From Tsukamurella sp040611135 (GTDB lineage: Bacteria; Actinomycetota; Actinomycetes; Mycobacteriales; Mycobacteriaceae), in contig NZ_JBEXNL010000004.1 in NCBI RefSeq assembly GCF_040611135.1, positions 186,001 through 250,000 of the forward strand: a DNA stretch of 64,000 bases, written 5' to 3'. This document shows positions 53,569 through 62,767 of the stretch, one piece after another (positions within the stretch are counted from its first letter, which is position 1; each line of letters opens with the position of its first letter). The translations under genes were made by a program, and so were the position numbers. The notes beneath the pieces are model-generated. The model ran no database searches. It was not told the origin of the DNA and was given only the letters and a program-made list of their open reading frames with translations.

Positions 53569-54012
53569 ATGGTCTCGCCGCTCGTCGTCTACTTCTCGTC
53601 GGTATCGGAGAACACACACCGATTCGTGACGAAGCTGGGCCTGCGCGCCGTGCGCATCCCGGTGACGCGGGCGGAGGATCCGATCACCGTCGACGAGCCC
53701 TTCGTTCTGATCACTCCCACCTACGGCGGGGGGAAGCAGGCCACGGCGGTCTCCGGCGGGGGATACGTCCCCAAGCAGGTGATCCGGTTCCTCAACGATC
53801 AGCACAACCGCTCCCTCCTCCGGGCCGTGATCGCGGCCGGCAACACGAATTTCGGCGAAGAGTTCTGCTATGCGGGCGATGTGATCGCCCGCAAATGCCG
53901 GGTTCCGTACCTGTACCGCTTCGAACTGATGGGCACCGTGGACGACGTGCAGCGCGTCCGCACGGGGCTCGTCGATTTCTTCTCCCGCACCAACAGCAAG
54001 GAAATCGCGTGA
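53569..54012 (+). CDS. nrdI: flavodoxin-like protein NrdI
   Basis: A 147-residue FMN protein that helps assemble the manganese-tyrosyl radical cofactor of NrdF. The FMN loop is SSVSENTHRF; PTYGGG and GNTNFGEEFCYAG are family motifs. It begins two bases after nrdH stops and overlaps nrdE by four bases. Confidence 0.97.
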   Translation: MVSPLVVYFSSVSENTHRFVTKLGLRAVRIPVTRAEDPITVDEPFVLITPTYGGGKQATAVSGGGYVPKQVIRFLNDQHNRSLLRAVIAAGNTNFGEEFCYAGDVIARKCRVPYLYRFELMGTVDDVQRVRTGLVDFFSRTNSKEIA

Positions 54013-57000
54013 CCGCAACTCAGGAAGACCTCGTACCGTCGGCGAGCCAGTCGGGTGTCCACACGGGCCCCGGCCACAGTGAGCTGGACTTCCATGCGCT
54101 CAACGCGATGCTCAACCTGTACGACAAGGACGGGCGCATCCAGTTCGAGAAGGACCGCGAGGCCGCGCGGCAGTACTTCCTGCAGCACGTGAACCAGAAC
54201 ACGGTGTTCTTCCACAACCTGGACGAGAAGCTCGACTACCTCGTCGAGGAGAACTACTACGAGCCCGAGGTGCTGGCGAAGTACAGCCGCGACTTCGTCA
54301 AGGGCCTGTTCGACGCCGCGTACGCCAAGAAGTTCCGGTTCCCCACGTTCCTCGGTGCGTTCAAGTACTACACGAGCTACACGCTCAAGACCTTCGACGG
54401 CAAGCGCTACCTCGAGCGCTTCGAGGACCGGGTCTGCATGGTCGCGCTGACGCTGGCCGACGGTGACGAGAAGCTCGCCGTTTCGCTCGTGGACGAGATC
54501 ATCGCCGGCCGGTTCCAGCCGGCCACCCCCACCTTCCTCAACTCGGGTAAGAAGCAGCGCGGCGAGCCCGTCTCGTGCTTCCCGGCCGGGACGCCGATCG
54601 ACACGGATCGGGGACCGCGGGCGATCGAGAGTCTCGCACCCGGTGACCGCGTGCTCTCCCACGACGGCAGCTACGCCCGGGTCGAGCGGTTGATCGAGAA
54701 TCCGAACTCCGAGAAGCTCATCTCGCTATCGCATTTCGGGCACAAGGAGCCCATCCGATGCACACCGGAGCATCCGGTGCTGGTGTGGACGAGCCGGGAC
54801 GTCGATAGCTTGATCGAGGGCGACGGTGCGGACTCCGCTCGCGGCTTCGTGTGGCTCGCGGCGCGCGACATCCATCCGTCGGACTTCATCGTGACGACGG
54901 CGCCCGCCGAGACGCATCCCGTCGCGCGTTTCGATCTGATGGATCACGTGGGCACCGGATCGTATGAGGATGTCGACGGCCAGATCCGGAAGGTCAACGC
55001 TGACGCTAAGCACCGGAACAAGTTCCGTCACTCCCAGCGGTTCGTCGGTGTCAACAGGTACGTCGACGAATCCTACGATCTGGGCCTCATCCTGGGCTGG
55101 TACGTCGCCGAAGGGCACGTCTCGAAGCGGTCGACTGATCGAACTGTCCCGAACGGAGTGCACTTCACGCTCGGTGCGCACGAGACGCGGCGTCATGAAG
55201 AACTCGCAGGAGCCTTCAAGCGCGTGTTCGGAGCCGATCTCACGCTGTACGTCAGCGGTGCGGACCAGTCTGTTCGGATGGTCTGCAACAGCAAGGTGGT
55301 CGCTTCCTTCTTGTTGTCGATGGCTGGTACGGGCTACAGCACGAAGCTGCTGGGCCCCGAGGTGCTGACTTTCGGCGACGAGTTCCAGCGCGGAATGCTC
55401 GCGGGGATTTTCCAGGGTGATGGGTGCACCACAACCGGTGGCATGGTCCTCGACCTCGTGAATCCCGCTCTGGTCGATCAGGTTCAACTCGTGCTGCGGC
55501 GGCAGGGGATCATGTCCACCGTGCGCCGGTACGTCAACCAGGCTGGGAACGTCACGGGGCAGGTCATGGTTCCCGGTCTGCCGGGGGCCAACGAAGAGTT
55601 CATCTTCGACGTCGACAAGAATCTGCAGAACTACGTCGGCCGTAAGGGGACTCGGCGCGCCACCTACCAGGTCGTGCACGGGCGCCACGTCTATGGGGTG
55701 CGCGAGATCACGGTGATCGAAGACGCTCCCGACACCGTGTACAACCTCCACGTCGAGGGCACGCACACCTACTCGATTCATGGCACTGTCGTCCACAACT
55801 GCTTCCTGCTCCGCATCGAGGACAACATGGAGTCGATCGGCCGGTCCATCAATTCGGCGCTGCAGCTGTCCAAGCGCGGCGGCGGAGTCGCACTGCTGCT
55901 CAGCAACATCCGGGAGCACGGCGCACCGATCAAGAAGATCGAGAACCAGAGCTCGGGCGTCATTCCGATCATGAAGCTGCTCGAGGACTCGTTCAGCTAC
56001 GCCAACCAGCTGGGCGCCCGGCAGGGCGCGGGCGCCGTGTACCTGCACGCGCACCACCCGGACATCTACCGCTTCCTCGACACCAAGCGGGAGAACGCGG
56101 ACGAGAAGATCCGGATCAAGACCCTGTCGCTGGGCGTCGTGATCCCGGACATCACCTTCGAGCTCGCCAAGAACAACGACGACATGTACCTGTTCTCGCC
56201 GTACGACGTGGAGCGCGTGTACGGCGTGCCCTTCGCGGACGTCAACGTCTCGGAGAAGTACCACGAGATGGTCGACGACTCGCGGATCCGCAAGACCAAG
56301 ATCAACGCCCGGGAGTTCTTCCAGACCCTCGCCGAGCTGCAGTTCGAGTCTGGCTACCCGTACATCATGTACGAGGACACCGTGAACCGCGCGAACCCGA
56401 TCGCCGGCAAGATCACCCACTCCAACCTGTGCAGCGAGATCCTGCAGGTGAGCACCCCGTCGACCTACAACGACGACCTGTCCTACGCCGAGGTGGGCAA
56501 GGACATCTCCTGCAACCTGGGCTCGCTGAACATCGCGAAGACCATGGACAGCCCCGATTTCGGCGCCACCATCGAGACCGCCATCCGCGGACTCACCGCC
56601 GTCTCGGACCAGACCGACATCAGCTCCGTGCCGTCGATCGAGAAGGGCAACAACCTCTCCCACGCGATCGGCCTCGGGCAGATGAACCTGCACGGCTACC
56701 TGGCGCGCGAGCGGGTCTTCTACGGCTCCGACGAGGGCGTCGACTTCACGAACATCTACTTCTACACGGTGCTCTTCCACGCGATCCGCGCGTCGAACCG
56801 CATCGCGCGCGAGCGCGGTCAGTCGTTCGGCGGCTTTGAGAACAGCAAGTACGCCTCGGGCGAGTTCTTCGACAAGTACACCGAGCAGGAGTGGAAGCCG
56901 GCCACCGAGAAGGTGTCGACGCTGTTCGCGGACGCCGAGATCCACATCCCGACGCAGGACGACTGGCGTGCGCTCAAGGCCGACGTGCAGCAGTACGGCC

Positions 57001-57413
57001 TGTACAACCAGAACCTGCAGGCGGTGCCGCCCACCGGCTCGATCAGCTACATCAACCACTCCACGAGCTCGATCCACCCCGTCGCGGCGAAGGTCGAGAT
57101 CCGCAAGGAGGGCAAGATCGGCCGCGTGTACTACCCGGCGCCGTACATGGACAACGACAACCTGGAGTACTACCAGGACGCGTACGAGATCGGCTACGAG
57201 AAGATCATCGACACTTATGCCGCCGCCACGCAGCACGTGGACCAGGGGCTGTCGCTGACGCTGTTCTTCAAGGACACCGCCACCACGCGCGACGTCAACC
57301 GCGCGCAGATCTACGCGTGGCGCAAGGGAATCAAGACGCTCTACTACATCCGCCTGCGCCAGATGGCGCTCGAGGGTACAGAGGTGGAGGGCTGCGTCAG
57401 CTGTATGTTGTGA
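54009..57413 (+). CDS. nrdE: class Ib ribonucleotide reductase large subunit NrdE, with intein
   Basis: A 1134-residue precursor; removal of the 408-residue intein (residues 190-597) leaves 726 residues, the normal NrdE length. It reduces ribonucleoside diphosphates to dNDPs with NrdF and NrdH. The thiyl-radical Cys is in SNLCSEILQV, the active-site redox Cys at residue 598 (SCFLLRI after splicing) and the C-terminal shuttle pair in EGCVSCML. GTG start coupled to nrdI. nrdF is not adjacent and is not found in the remaining window, as in mycobacteria, where nrdF lies apart. A terminator follows. Confidence 0.97.
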   Translation: MTATQEDLVPSASQSGVHTGPGHSELDFHALNAMLNLYDKDGRIQFEKDREAARQYFLQHVNQNTVFFHNLDEKLDYLVEENYYEPEVLAKYSRDFVKGLFDAAYAKKFRFPTFLGAFKYYTSYTLKTFDGKRYLERFEDRVCMVALTLADGDEKLAVSLVDEIIAGRFQPATPTFLNSGKKQRGEPVSCFPAGTPIDTDRGPRAIESLAPGDRVLSHDGSYARVERLIENPNSEKLISLSHFGHKEPIRCTPEHPVLVWTSRDVDSLIEGDGADSARGFVWLAARDIHPSDFIVTTAPAETHPVARFDLMDHVGTGSYEDVDGQIRKVNADAKHRNKFRHSQRFVGVNRYVDESYDLGLILGWYVAEGHVSKRSTDRTVPNGVHFTLGAHETRRHEELAGAFKRVFGADLTLYVSGADQSVRMVCNSKVVASFLLSMAGTGYSTKLLGPEVLTFGDEFQRGMLAGIFQGDGCTTTGGMVLDLVNPALVDQVQLVLRRQGIMSTVRRYVNQAGNVTGQVMVPGLPGANEEFIFDVDKNLQNYVGRKGTRRATYQVVHGRHVYGVREITVIEDAPDTVYNLHVEGTHTYSIHGTVVHNCFLLRIEDNMESIGRSINSALQLSKRGGGVALLLSNIREHGAPIKKIENQSSGVIPIMKLLEDSFSYANQLGARQGAGAVYLHAHHPDIYRFLDTKRENADEKIRIKTLSLGVVIPDITFELAKNNDDMYLFSPYDVERVYGVPFADVNVSEKYHEMVDDSRIRKTKINAREFFQTLAELQFESGYPYIMYEDTVNRANPIAGKITHSNLCSEILQVSTPSTYNDDLSYAEVGKDISCNLGSLNIAKTMDSPDFGATIETAIRGLTAVSDQTDISSVPSIEKGNNLSHAIGLGQMNLHGYLARERVFYGSDEGVDFTNIYFYTVLFHAIRASNRIARERGQSFGGFENSKYASGEFFDKYTEQEWKPATEKVSTLFADAEIHIPTQDDWRALKADVQQYGLYNQNLQAVPPTGSISYINHSTSSIHPVAAKVEIRKEGKIGRVYYPAPYMDNDNLEYYQDAYEIGYEKIIDTYAAATQHVDQGLSLTLFFKDTATTRDVNRAQIYAWRKGIKTLYYIRLRQMALEGTEVEGCVSCML
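54576..55799 (+). mobile_element. intein with LAGLIDADG homing endonuclease in NrdE
   Basis: A 408-residue in-frame intein. Block A starts at Cys1 (CFPAGTPIDTDRGPRAI), block B is CTPEHPVLVW, and the two dodecapeptide motifs are LGLILGWYVAEG and GMLAGIFQGDG. Block F/G ends YSIHGTVVHN followed by Cys+1. Splicing and nuclease residues look intact, so both activities may persist. The intein sits right before the redox Cys of the host enzyme, in the conserved PVSCF motif. Its codon choice is less GC-extreme than the flanks, as expected for an acquired element. Confidence 0.95.
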
Positions 57414-57426
57414 GCGTTGCTAATTA

Positions 57427-57465
57427 GATGCCCCGTTCTCCTCCCGAAGGAGAGCGGGGCATCTT
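57427..57465 (+). terminator. hairpin terminator after nrdE
   Basis: Arms GATGCCCCG (57427-57435) and CGGGGCATC (57455-57463), plus inner TCTCCT/AGGAGA, then TT. The rest of the gap to the P450 gene shows no other element of note. Confidence 0.8.
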
Positions 57466-57624
57466 GCGCTCGACGATCGTAGTGAGATCGGCTGTTTCCG
57501 TGGATGCCAGAATCCGACCCGTCCTCAGCCCGGTGGCCGATCGAAAACAAGAAACTCGGCCGCGCGATGCGGTGGACGGCATAGTTTGGTCACGTCCACG
57601 TATCTTCGTCCGCAAGGCGGTTGG

Positions 57625-60045
57625 ATGAGCTTTCTCGAGCGGGTCATCAACAAGGCCCAGGCAACCATTCCGATGGAATTGCAAGTCCAGGGCCTGCACC
57701 TCTTCCAGAAGGCCAAGACGCTGGCTCTTGGCAATCGGCAGCCCGAGTTCGTCGAGGACGAGATCCCCGACGTCGACACGGTGACGCTGACCGAGATCGA
57801 CATGAGCAACCCGTTCATGTGGCGGCAGGGCCAGTGGCTCCCGTACTTCGAGCGCCTGCGCAACGAGGCGCCGGTGCACTTCCGGGCGTCGAGCGAATTC
57901 GGGCCGTACTGGTCGGTCACGCGGTACGACGACATCGTCACGGTCGACCGTGACTTCGAGACCTACTCGGCCGAGCCGCAGATCGTCATCGGCGTACCGC
58001 CGGACGGCCTGGACATCGAGATGTTCATCGCGATGGACCCGCCACGGCATGACCAGCAGCGCGCAGCCGTTCAGGGAGTCGTAGCACCGCAGAACCTCGA
58101 GGAGATGCAGGGCCTGATCCGGTCGCGCGTCCAGGAGGTCCTCGACGACCTGCCCGTGAACGAACCGTTCGATTGGGTGGACAGGGTCAGCGTCGAGCTG
58201 ACGTCCCGCATGCTCGCCACCCTGCTCGACTTCCCCTACGAGGATCGGCGCAAGCTCGTGCACTGGACCGAGTTGGCAGGTGCGAGCGCCGCGGCCACCG
58301 GCGGCGACGTCGACATGGACGAGATGTACCAGGGCGCCGCCGAGATGGCGAAGAGCTTCAGCGCCCTGTGGCACGACAAGGCCGCGCGCCTGCGGGCCGG
58401 CGAGAAGCCGGGATACGACCTGATCACCCTGATGCAGATGTCCGAGGACACCAAGGACCTGATCAACCGGCCGATGGAGTTCCTCGGCAACCTGATCCTG
58501 CTCGTCGTGGGCGGCAACGACACCACCCGCAACTCGATGTCGGGCGGCGTGTACGCACTCAACCTGTTCCCCGACCAGTTCGACCGCCTCAAAGCCGATC
58601 ACAGCCTGATCCCGAAGTTCGTCCACGAGAACATCCGCTGGCAGACACCGCTGGCCTACATGCGGCGCATCGCCAAGAAGGACACCGTCCTGAACGGTCA
58701 GTTCATCCGCAAGGGGGACAAGGTCGTCATGTGGTACGCCTCGGCGAACCGGGACGAGCGCACCTTCGAGAATCCGGACGACTTCATCATCGACCGGCAC
58801 AACGCCCGCCACCATCTCTCGTTCGGCATCGGCGTGCACCGCTGTATGGGCAGCCGCGTCGCGGAACTGCAGCTGCGGATCCTCTGGGAGGAACTGCTCG
58901 CGCGGTTCGAGGACATCGAAGTGGTGGAGGAGCCGGAATACCTCCAATCGAACTTCGTCCGGGGCTACACGAAGATGATGGTCACGCTGACGCCGATCGG
59001 GCAGCGGCCCCGCCCCCGCGACCAACGGACGCTGCAGCCCGCCGCGGTACAGGCCGCCGCTCGGCCGCGGATCCGGCGCTCCCGCGAAACGACCACCACC
59101 ACCGAGACGGAGGTCGACGTTCGGGTGGCGGGCCGGCGCGAGGTGGCGGACGGGGTCGTCGAGCTGACCCTCAGTGACCCGGCGGGAGGACAGCTCCCGT
59201 CGTGGACCGCCGGGGCCCACATCGACCTGCTCCTGGAGCCGTCGCTGACGCGGCAGTACTCGCTGTGCGGGAGCGCCTCGGACGAGTCGTCGTGGAAGAT
59301 CGGCGTCCTCCGCGACCCGGCCGGCCGCGGTGGCTCGGCGTACGTCCACGAGAAACTGACGGAGGGTGCGACCGTCCGCGTGCGCGGTCCGCGCAACCAT
59401 TTCCCTTTGGTCGCCTCCGCGAACTACCGATTCGTCGCGGGCGGCATCGGGATCACCCCGATCCTCCCGATGATCGAGGCCGCCGAGGCACGCGGGGCGA
59501 ACTGGAGCCTGCTCTACTGCGGCCGTTCCCGTGAGTCGATGGCGTTCCTGGACCGATTCGAGGACGCCGAGCAGGTCACGATCTGGCCGAGCCGCGAGAA
59601 CGGCCGGATCGACCTGGCGGCCACGCTCGGCACGCCCGAGCCGGACACGCTGGTCTACTGTTGCGGCCCCGGCGCTTTCCTCGACGCCGTGGAGGAGGCG
59701 TGTGCGCCGTGGCCCGACGGCAGCCTGCACATCGAGCGTTTCGCGGCCAAGGAGGTCGCGGCGTCCGAGAACGCGCTCGACTCGTTCGAGGTCGTGTGCT
59801 CGCGCTCCGGAGTGAGCGTGACCGTTCCTGAGGGCACCACGATCTTCGAGGCGGTCGAGAGGGCCGGCGTCGACGTCCTCGGATCCTGCATGGAGGGCAT
59901 CTGCGGCACCTGTGAGGCCGACGTGCTCGAGGGCACGCCCGAGCACCGCGACTCGATCCTGTCCAAGGCGGAGAAGGAGCGCGGCGAGACGATCATGCTC
60001 TGCGTTTCCCGCTCCCTGTCGAAGAAGCTGGTGCTGGACGTATGA
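57625..60045 (+). CDS. CYP153-like cytochrome P450 fused to an FMN/[2Fe-2S] reductase
   Basis: An 806-residue self-sufficient P450. Residues 1 to about 455 form a P450 domain with CYP153-like sequence: I-helix VVGGNDTTRNSMSGG, K-helix ENIR, and heme loop HLSFGIGVHRCMGSR with Cys407. CYP153 enzymes hydroxylate alkanes and fatty acids at the terminal carbon. A Arg/Thr-rich linker (about 456-490) leads to a phthalate-dioxygenase-type reductase: flavin motif RQYSLCG, NAD motif GGIGITPILPM, and a plant-type [2Fe-2S] centre at Cys755, 760, 763 and 793. CYP153 normally uses separate redox partners. The ATG at 57625 follows AAGGCGG. The next gene overlaps by four bases. Confidence 0.93.
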   Translation: MSFLERVINKAQATIPMELQVQGLHLFQKAKTLALGNRQPEFVEDEIPDVDTVTLTEIDMSNPFMWRQGQWLPYFERLRNEAPVHFRASSEFGPYWSVTRYDDIVTVDRDFETYSAEPQIVIGVPPDGLDIEMFIAMDPPRHDQQRAAVQGVVAPQNLEEMQGLIRSRVQEVLDDLPVNEPFDWVDRVSVELTSRMLATLLDFPYEDRRKLVHWTELAGASAAATGGDVDMDEMYQGAAEMAKSFSALWHDKAARLRAGEKPGYDLITLMQMSEDTKDLINRPMEFLGNLILLVVGGNDTTRNSMSGGVYALNLFPDQFDRLKADHSLIPKFVHENIRWQTPLAYMRRIAKKDTVLNGQFIRKGDKVVMWYASANRDERTFENPDDFIIDRHNARHHLSFGIGVHRCMGSRVAELQLRILWEELLARFEDIEVVEEPEYLQSNFVRGYTKMMVTLTPIGQRPRPRDQRTLQPAAVQAAARPRIRRSRETTTTTETEVDVRVAGRREVADGVVELTLSDPAGGQLPSWTAGAHIDLLLEPSLTRQYSLCGSASDESSWKIGVLRDPAGRGGSAYVHEKLTEGATVRVRGPRNHFPLVASANYRFVAGGIGITPILPMIEAAEARGANWSLLYCGRSRESMAFLDRFEDAEQVTIWPSRENGRIDLAATLGTPEPDTLVYCCGPGAFLDAVEEACAPWPDGSLHIERFAAKEVAASENALDSFEVVCSRSGVSVTVPEGTTIFEAVERAGVDVLGSCMEGICGTCEADVLEGTPEHRDSILSKAEKERGETIMLCVSRSLSKKLVLDV

Positions 60046-61091
60046 ACGACACCGCCCGGAATCATCCCGCCGTCGACTACCCGAGGGACTGCTGGTACGT
60101 CGTTGCCACCGTTGCCGAGATCGGATACGGATTCACCGCGCGGCGCGTCCTCGACACACCGGTCGTGCTGTTCCGCCTCTCCGACGGCGCGATCGCCGCG
60201 CTGGAGGACCGCTGCGCGCATCGGCCCTACCCCCTGTCGGCGGGACACCGAGAAGACGACCTCATCGTCTGCGGCTACCACGGCTGTACCTACGACGCGA
60301 CGGGACGCTGGGTGAGCGTCCCGTCTCAGGAGCACCCGCCCTCGTCCGCGCGGGTGCGCGCCTTCCCGGTCGTCGAGCGCGGACCATTCGTCTGGATCTG
60401 GGCGGGGACGCCCGGAGGCGAACGATTGCGGCCACCGCCGGCGACACCGTGGTTGCACGGTGACGGCTGGGCGAGCGTCGGGGAACGGCGCGAGGTGGCC
60501 GCCAACCTGCAACTGCTACACGAGCACTACCTCGACCTCTCCAACGTCGTCGCGATGCACCCGGAGATGCTGCCGCCCGGCATCGAGGTGCTGCCGCCGC
60601 TGGAGGACGTCGAGGTCTCCGAGGTGTCCGTCGCCTACAGGCGAGAACTGCCCACGGCGCCGCTGGCTCCGTGGGAAGCCGCGGTCACCGGGCTGGGCGG
60701 TGCGTCCGCGTCGGCGTCCTTCGGCCGGACGGAGACGGGCACGTTCGTGTCGCCGGGCCTGCACAAGCAGACGTACACCATCGTCGGCGCGACCGGTCCG
60801 GAGTTGGAGCTCGTGCGGACGCACGGTTTCACCCCCCGATCCTCCGGCGTCACCCATGTCTTCCTGCAGATCTCGTGGCGGGGCGCCGCGGTGTCACCCG
60901 ACGTCGGCGAGCAGTTGATCGGGGTCTTCCACGCGATGGCCGACCGGGACGTCGCCGTCCTCGAGACCATGCAGCGCTGCCTCGATGAGGATCCGGTCCC
61001 ACGGCGGTACGTCAACGTCAAGGCGGACCGGGCTGCGGTGCGCGCACGTCGGATCCTGACGGCGATGGTCGAGGACGAACAGGGGATCTAG
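60042..61091 (+). CDS. Rieske [2Fe-2S] oxygenase (VanA-like) with an altered iron-ligand motif
   Basis: A 349-residue Rieske non-heme iron oxygenase. The Rieske centre is complete: C-x-H at Cys58/His60 and C-x2-H at Cys77/His80. In the catalytic domain the usual D-x2-H-x4-H reads LDLSNVVAMH, so the first iron-ligand His is Asn168 while His173 and the Asp remain; His160 and His162 nearby could compensate. VanA-type enzymes demethylate or hydroxylate aromatic ethers. The start overlaps the P450-reductase stop (ATGA), and no separate reductase gene follows, so the fused reductase may serve both. Confidence 0.88.
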   Translation: MNDTARNHPAVDYPRDCWYVVATVAEIGYGFTARRVLDTPVVLFRLSDGAIAALEDRCAHRPYPLSAGHREDDLIVCGYHGCTYDATGRWVSVPSQEHPPSSARVRAFPVVERGPFVWIWAGTPGGERLRPPPATPWLHGDGWASVGERREVAANLQLLHEHYLDLSNVVAMHPEMLPPGIEVLPPLEDVEVSEVSVAYRRELPTAPLAPWEAAVTGLGGASASASFGRTETGTFVSPGLHKQTYTIVGATGPELELVRTHGFTPRSSGVTHVFLQISWRGAAVSPDVGEQLIGVFHAMADRDVAVLETMQRCLDEDPVPRRYVNVKADRAAVRARRILTAMVEDEQGI

Positions 61092-61122
61092 GTGTGTGGG
61101 AGGCGCGTGCATTCATTGAAAT

Positions 61123-61141
61123 GTAGGTGAGGATCACCTAA
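61123..61141. promoter_or_regulatory. IdeR/DtxR iron box
   Basis: GTAGGTGAGGATCACCTAA agrees with the 19-bp TTAGGTTAGGCTAACCTAA consensus at about 15 positions and overlaps a -10-like TAAGCT. It lies 10 bases before the siderophore-binding protein start, so iron repression is expected. Confidence 0.75.
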
Positions 61142-61150
61142 GCTTCGCGT

Positions 61151-62107
61151 ATGTTCACACCTGCGCCGAACAATGCGTCGTCCGGCTTCAGTCGTCAGCG
61201 GTTCCTGGGCGGCGCGCTGGCATTGGGCGGTGCGACGGTGCTCTCGGCCTGCGGAACGTCGACGGCACCGTCGACCTCCGGTAGCGCGAGCCGGAGTGCG
61301 AGCGCGAGCGGTGGCCCGCAGCGCGTGGTGGCGCTGTCCACCGGCCACCTCGACTACTGTCTGGCTCTCGGGATCGTGCCGGTGGGGTTGGCCGTCGCGG
61401 TCTCCGAGGCCACCGACAGCCGTGGCATCCCCGACTACATCAAGCAGCGGTTCGGCGACAGGCACGACCTCGACTCGATCCAGGTCGTGGGACAACGCAT
61501 GAGTCCCGACCTGGAGAAGGTGGCGGGCCTCAAGCCCGACCTCATCCTCTCGAACAAGCGGGCCGACAAGGGGCTCACGGAGAAGCTCACCGGGATCGCC
61601 CGGACCGTTCAGACGAACGGAGGGTCGGAGCAGTTCAAGGCGGACCTGAAGATCGTCGCGGAGGCGTTCGGGAAGGCGGCGGACGGCGAGAGGCTGCTCG
61701 CCGACTACGAGGGCCGTGCCCACGCGTGGGGGCAGAAGAGGGGCACCTCGGACACCATCTCCTTGGTCCGGGGAAAGGGCGATCAGTATCTCTACTTCGG
61801 GACGCTCGCGCTCGCCAGTATCGTCGGCGCCGACGCCGGCCTGACCCGTCCGCCCGCACAGCAGTTCAGCGACACCGCGAGTCGGCCCCTGTCCCTGGAG
61901 CAGGTCGGTCTCCTCGAGGCGGACTGGCTCTTCTACTCGTTCCCGGGCGGCTCGGGCGATTTCGCCGAGGCGCCGCTGTGGAAGAAACTGCCCGCGGTCG
62001 TCGAGGGGCGTGCCTTCCCGGTCGACGTCGACCCCTGGTTCCTGAACGCCTCCACCGTCGCCGCCGACCGGGTGCTCGCCGACATGCAGCGATTCATGTC
62101 CGCCTAG
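61151..62107 (+). CDS. iron-siderophore ABC transporter substrate-binding lipoprotein
   Basis: A 318-residue FecB/FhuD-type lipoprotein. The signal peptide ends in a lipobox (LSAC, Cys about 34); a Ser-rich linker follows, then a two-lobed helical-backbone binding domain (RVVALSTGHLDYCLALG, KPDLILSNK). It captures ferric siderophores outside the membrane. The iron box and a leaderless-type ATG agree with iron-controlled expression. No permease or ATPase genes are adjacent, so they must be elsewhere. Confidence 0.9.
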   Translation: MFTPAPNNASSGFSRQRFLGGALALGGATVLSACGTSTAPSTSGSASRSASASGGPQRVVALSTGHLDYCLALGIVPVGLAVAVSEATDSRGIPDYIKQRFGDRHDLDSIQVVGQRMSPDLEKVAGLKPDLILSNKRADKGLTEKLTGIARTVQTNGGSEQFKADLKIVAEAFGKAADGERLLADYEGRAHAWGQKRGTSDTISLVRGKGDQYLYFGTLALASIVGADAGLTRPPAQQFSDTASRPLSLEQVGLLEADWLFYSFPGGSGDFAEAPLWKKLPAVVEGRAFPVDVDPWFLNASTVAADRVLADMQRFMSA

Positions 62108-62112
62108 TGCTG

Positions 62113-62730
62113 CTACTGCAGCCGAAAGCGGAGTGTCGCGATCACATCGTCCAGCGCTTCGGTGAGCGCGTGGACCCGGTCGGCCGGGCCGGGCGCGACG
62201 AGCGCGCGATGGCGGTCCGCGTCGGACAGCGGCAGCGCGCGGGCCAGGTAGTAGCTCCGCTCGACGGGGTTCTCGGGCAGCTTCAGCTTCGGCCAGCGCC
62301 GGGGGCGCACGCCCTCCGCGCGGGTGAGCCTCGCTGCGAGCCGCTCGATCTCGTCGCGCTTGGACAGGAGCGGGATCAGGTCGACCGCGGGCTGCACCTC
62401 GTCCGGCCAGAGCTCCGCCTCGGCGAGCGGGTAGGGATCGTCGGGCAGCCATCGCCCGACCCGGACGCGGTCCGTACCGCGGCAGATCAGGGTGAACTCC
62501 CCGCCCATCTTCCGGACGTAGCGGTCGATGACGGCGACGGTGCCCACATCCGTGCGGACATCGCCGCCGCCGACCTCGCTCCCGCGTTCGATGAGCACGA
62601 CGCCGAACCGGCCGTCGGTGGCCAGGCAGTGCTCGATCATCCGGCGGTAGCGGGGCTCGAAGACGCGCAGCGGGAGTTCCTCGCCGGGCAGGAGCACGGC
62701 GCCGAGCGGGAACATGGGCAGTTCGGTCAC
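62113..62730 (-). CDS. Lon N-terminal-domain (substrate-binding) protein
   Basis: A 205-residue protein consisting only of a Lon-like N-terminal domain: ELPMFPLGAVLLPGEELPLRVFEPRYRRM (motif at residues about 3-30) and FGVVLIERG. There is no ATPase or protease part. Such stand-alone domains probably bind peptides or nucleotides; the role is unknown. The GTG at 62730 gives the standard N-terminus. It diverges from the next gene, 37 bases apart, and is convergent with the siderophore-binding gene. Confidence 0.87.
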   Translation of the reverse strand: MTELPMFPLGAVLLPGEELPLRVFEPRYRRMIEHCLATDGRFGVVLIERGSEVGGGDVRTDVGTVAVIDRYVRKMGGEFTLICRGTDRVRVGRWLPDDPYPLAEAELWPDEVQPAVDLIPLLSKRDEIERLAARLTRAEGVRPRRWPKLKLPENPVERSYYLARALPLSDADRHRALVAPGPADRVHALTEALDDVIATLRFRLQ

Positions 62731-62767
62731 CGCTACAGCATGCACCGCAGGCGGTATCGTCGCGGCT

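Noticed and set aside
57414..61091. nrdF downstream of nrdE
   Set aside because: The genes after nrdE are a P450-reductase fusion and a Rieske oxygenase; no small-subunit ribonucleotide reductase gene is in the window.
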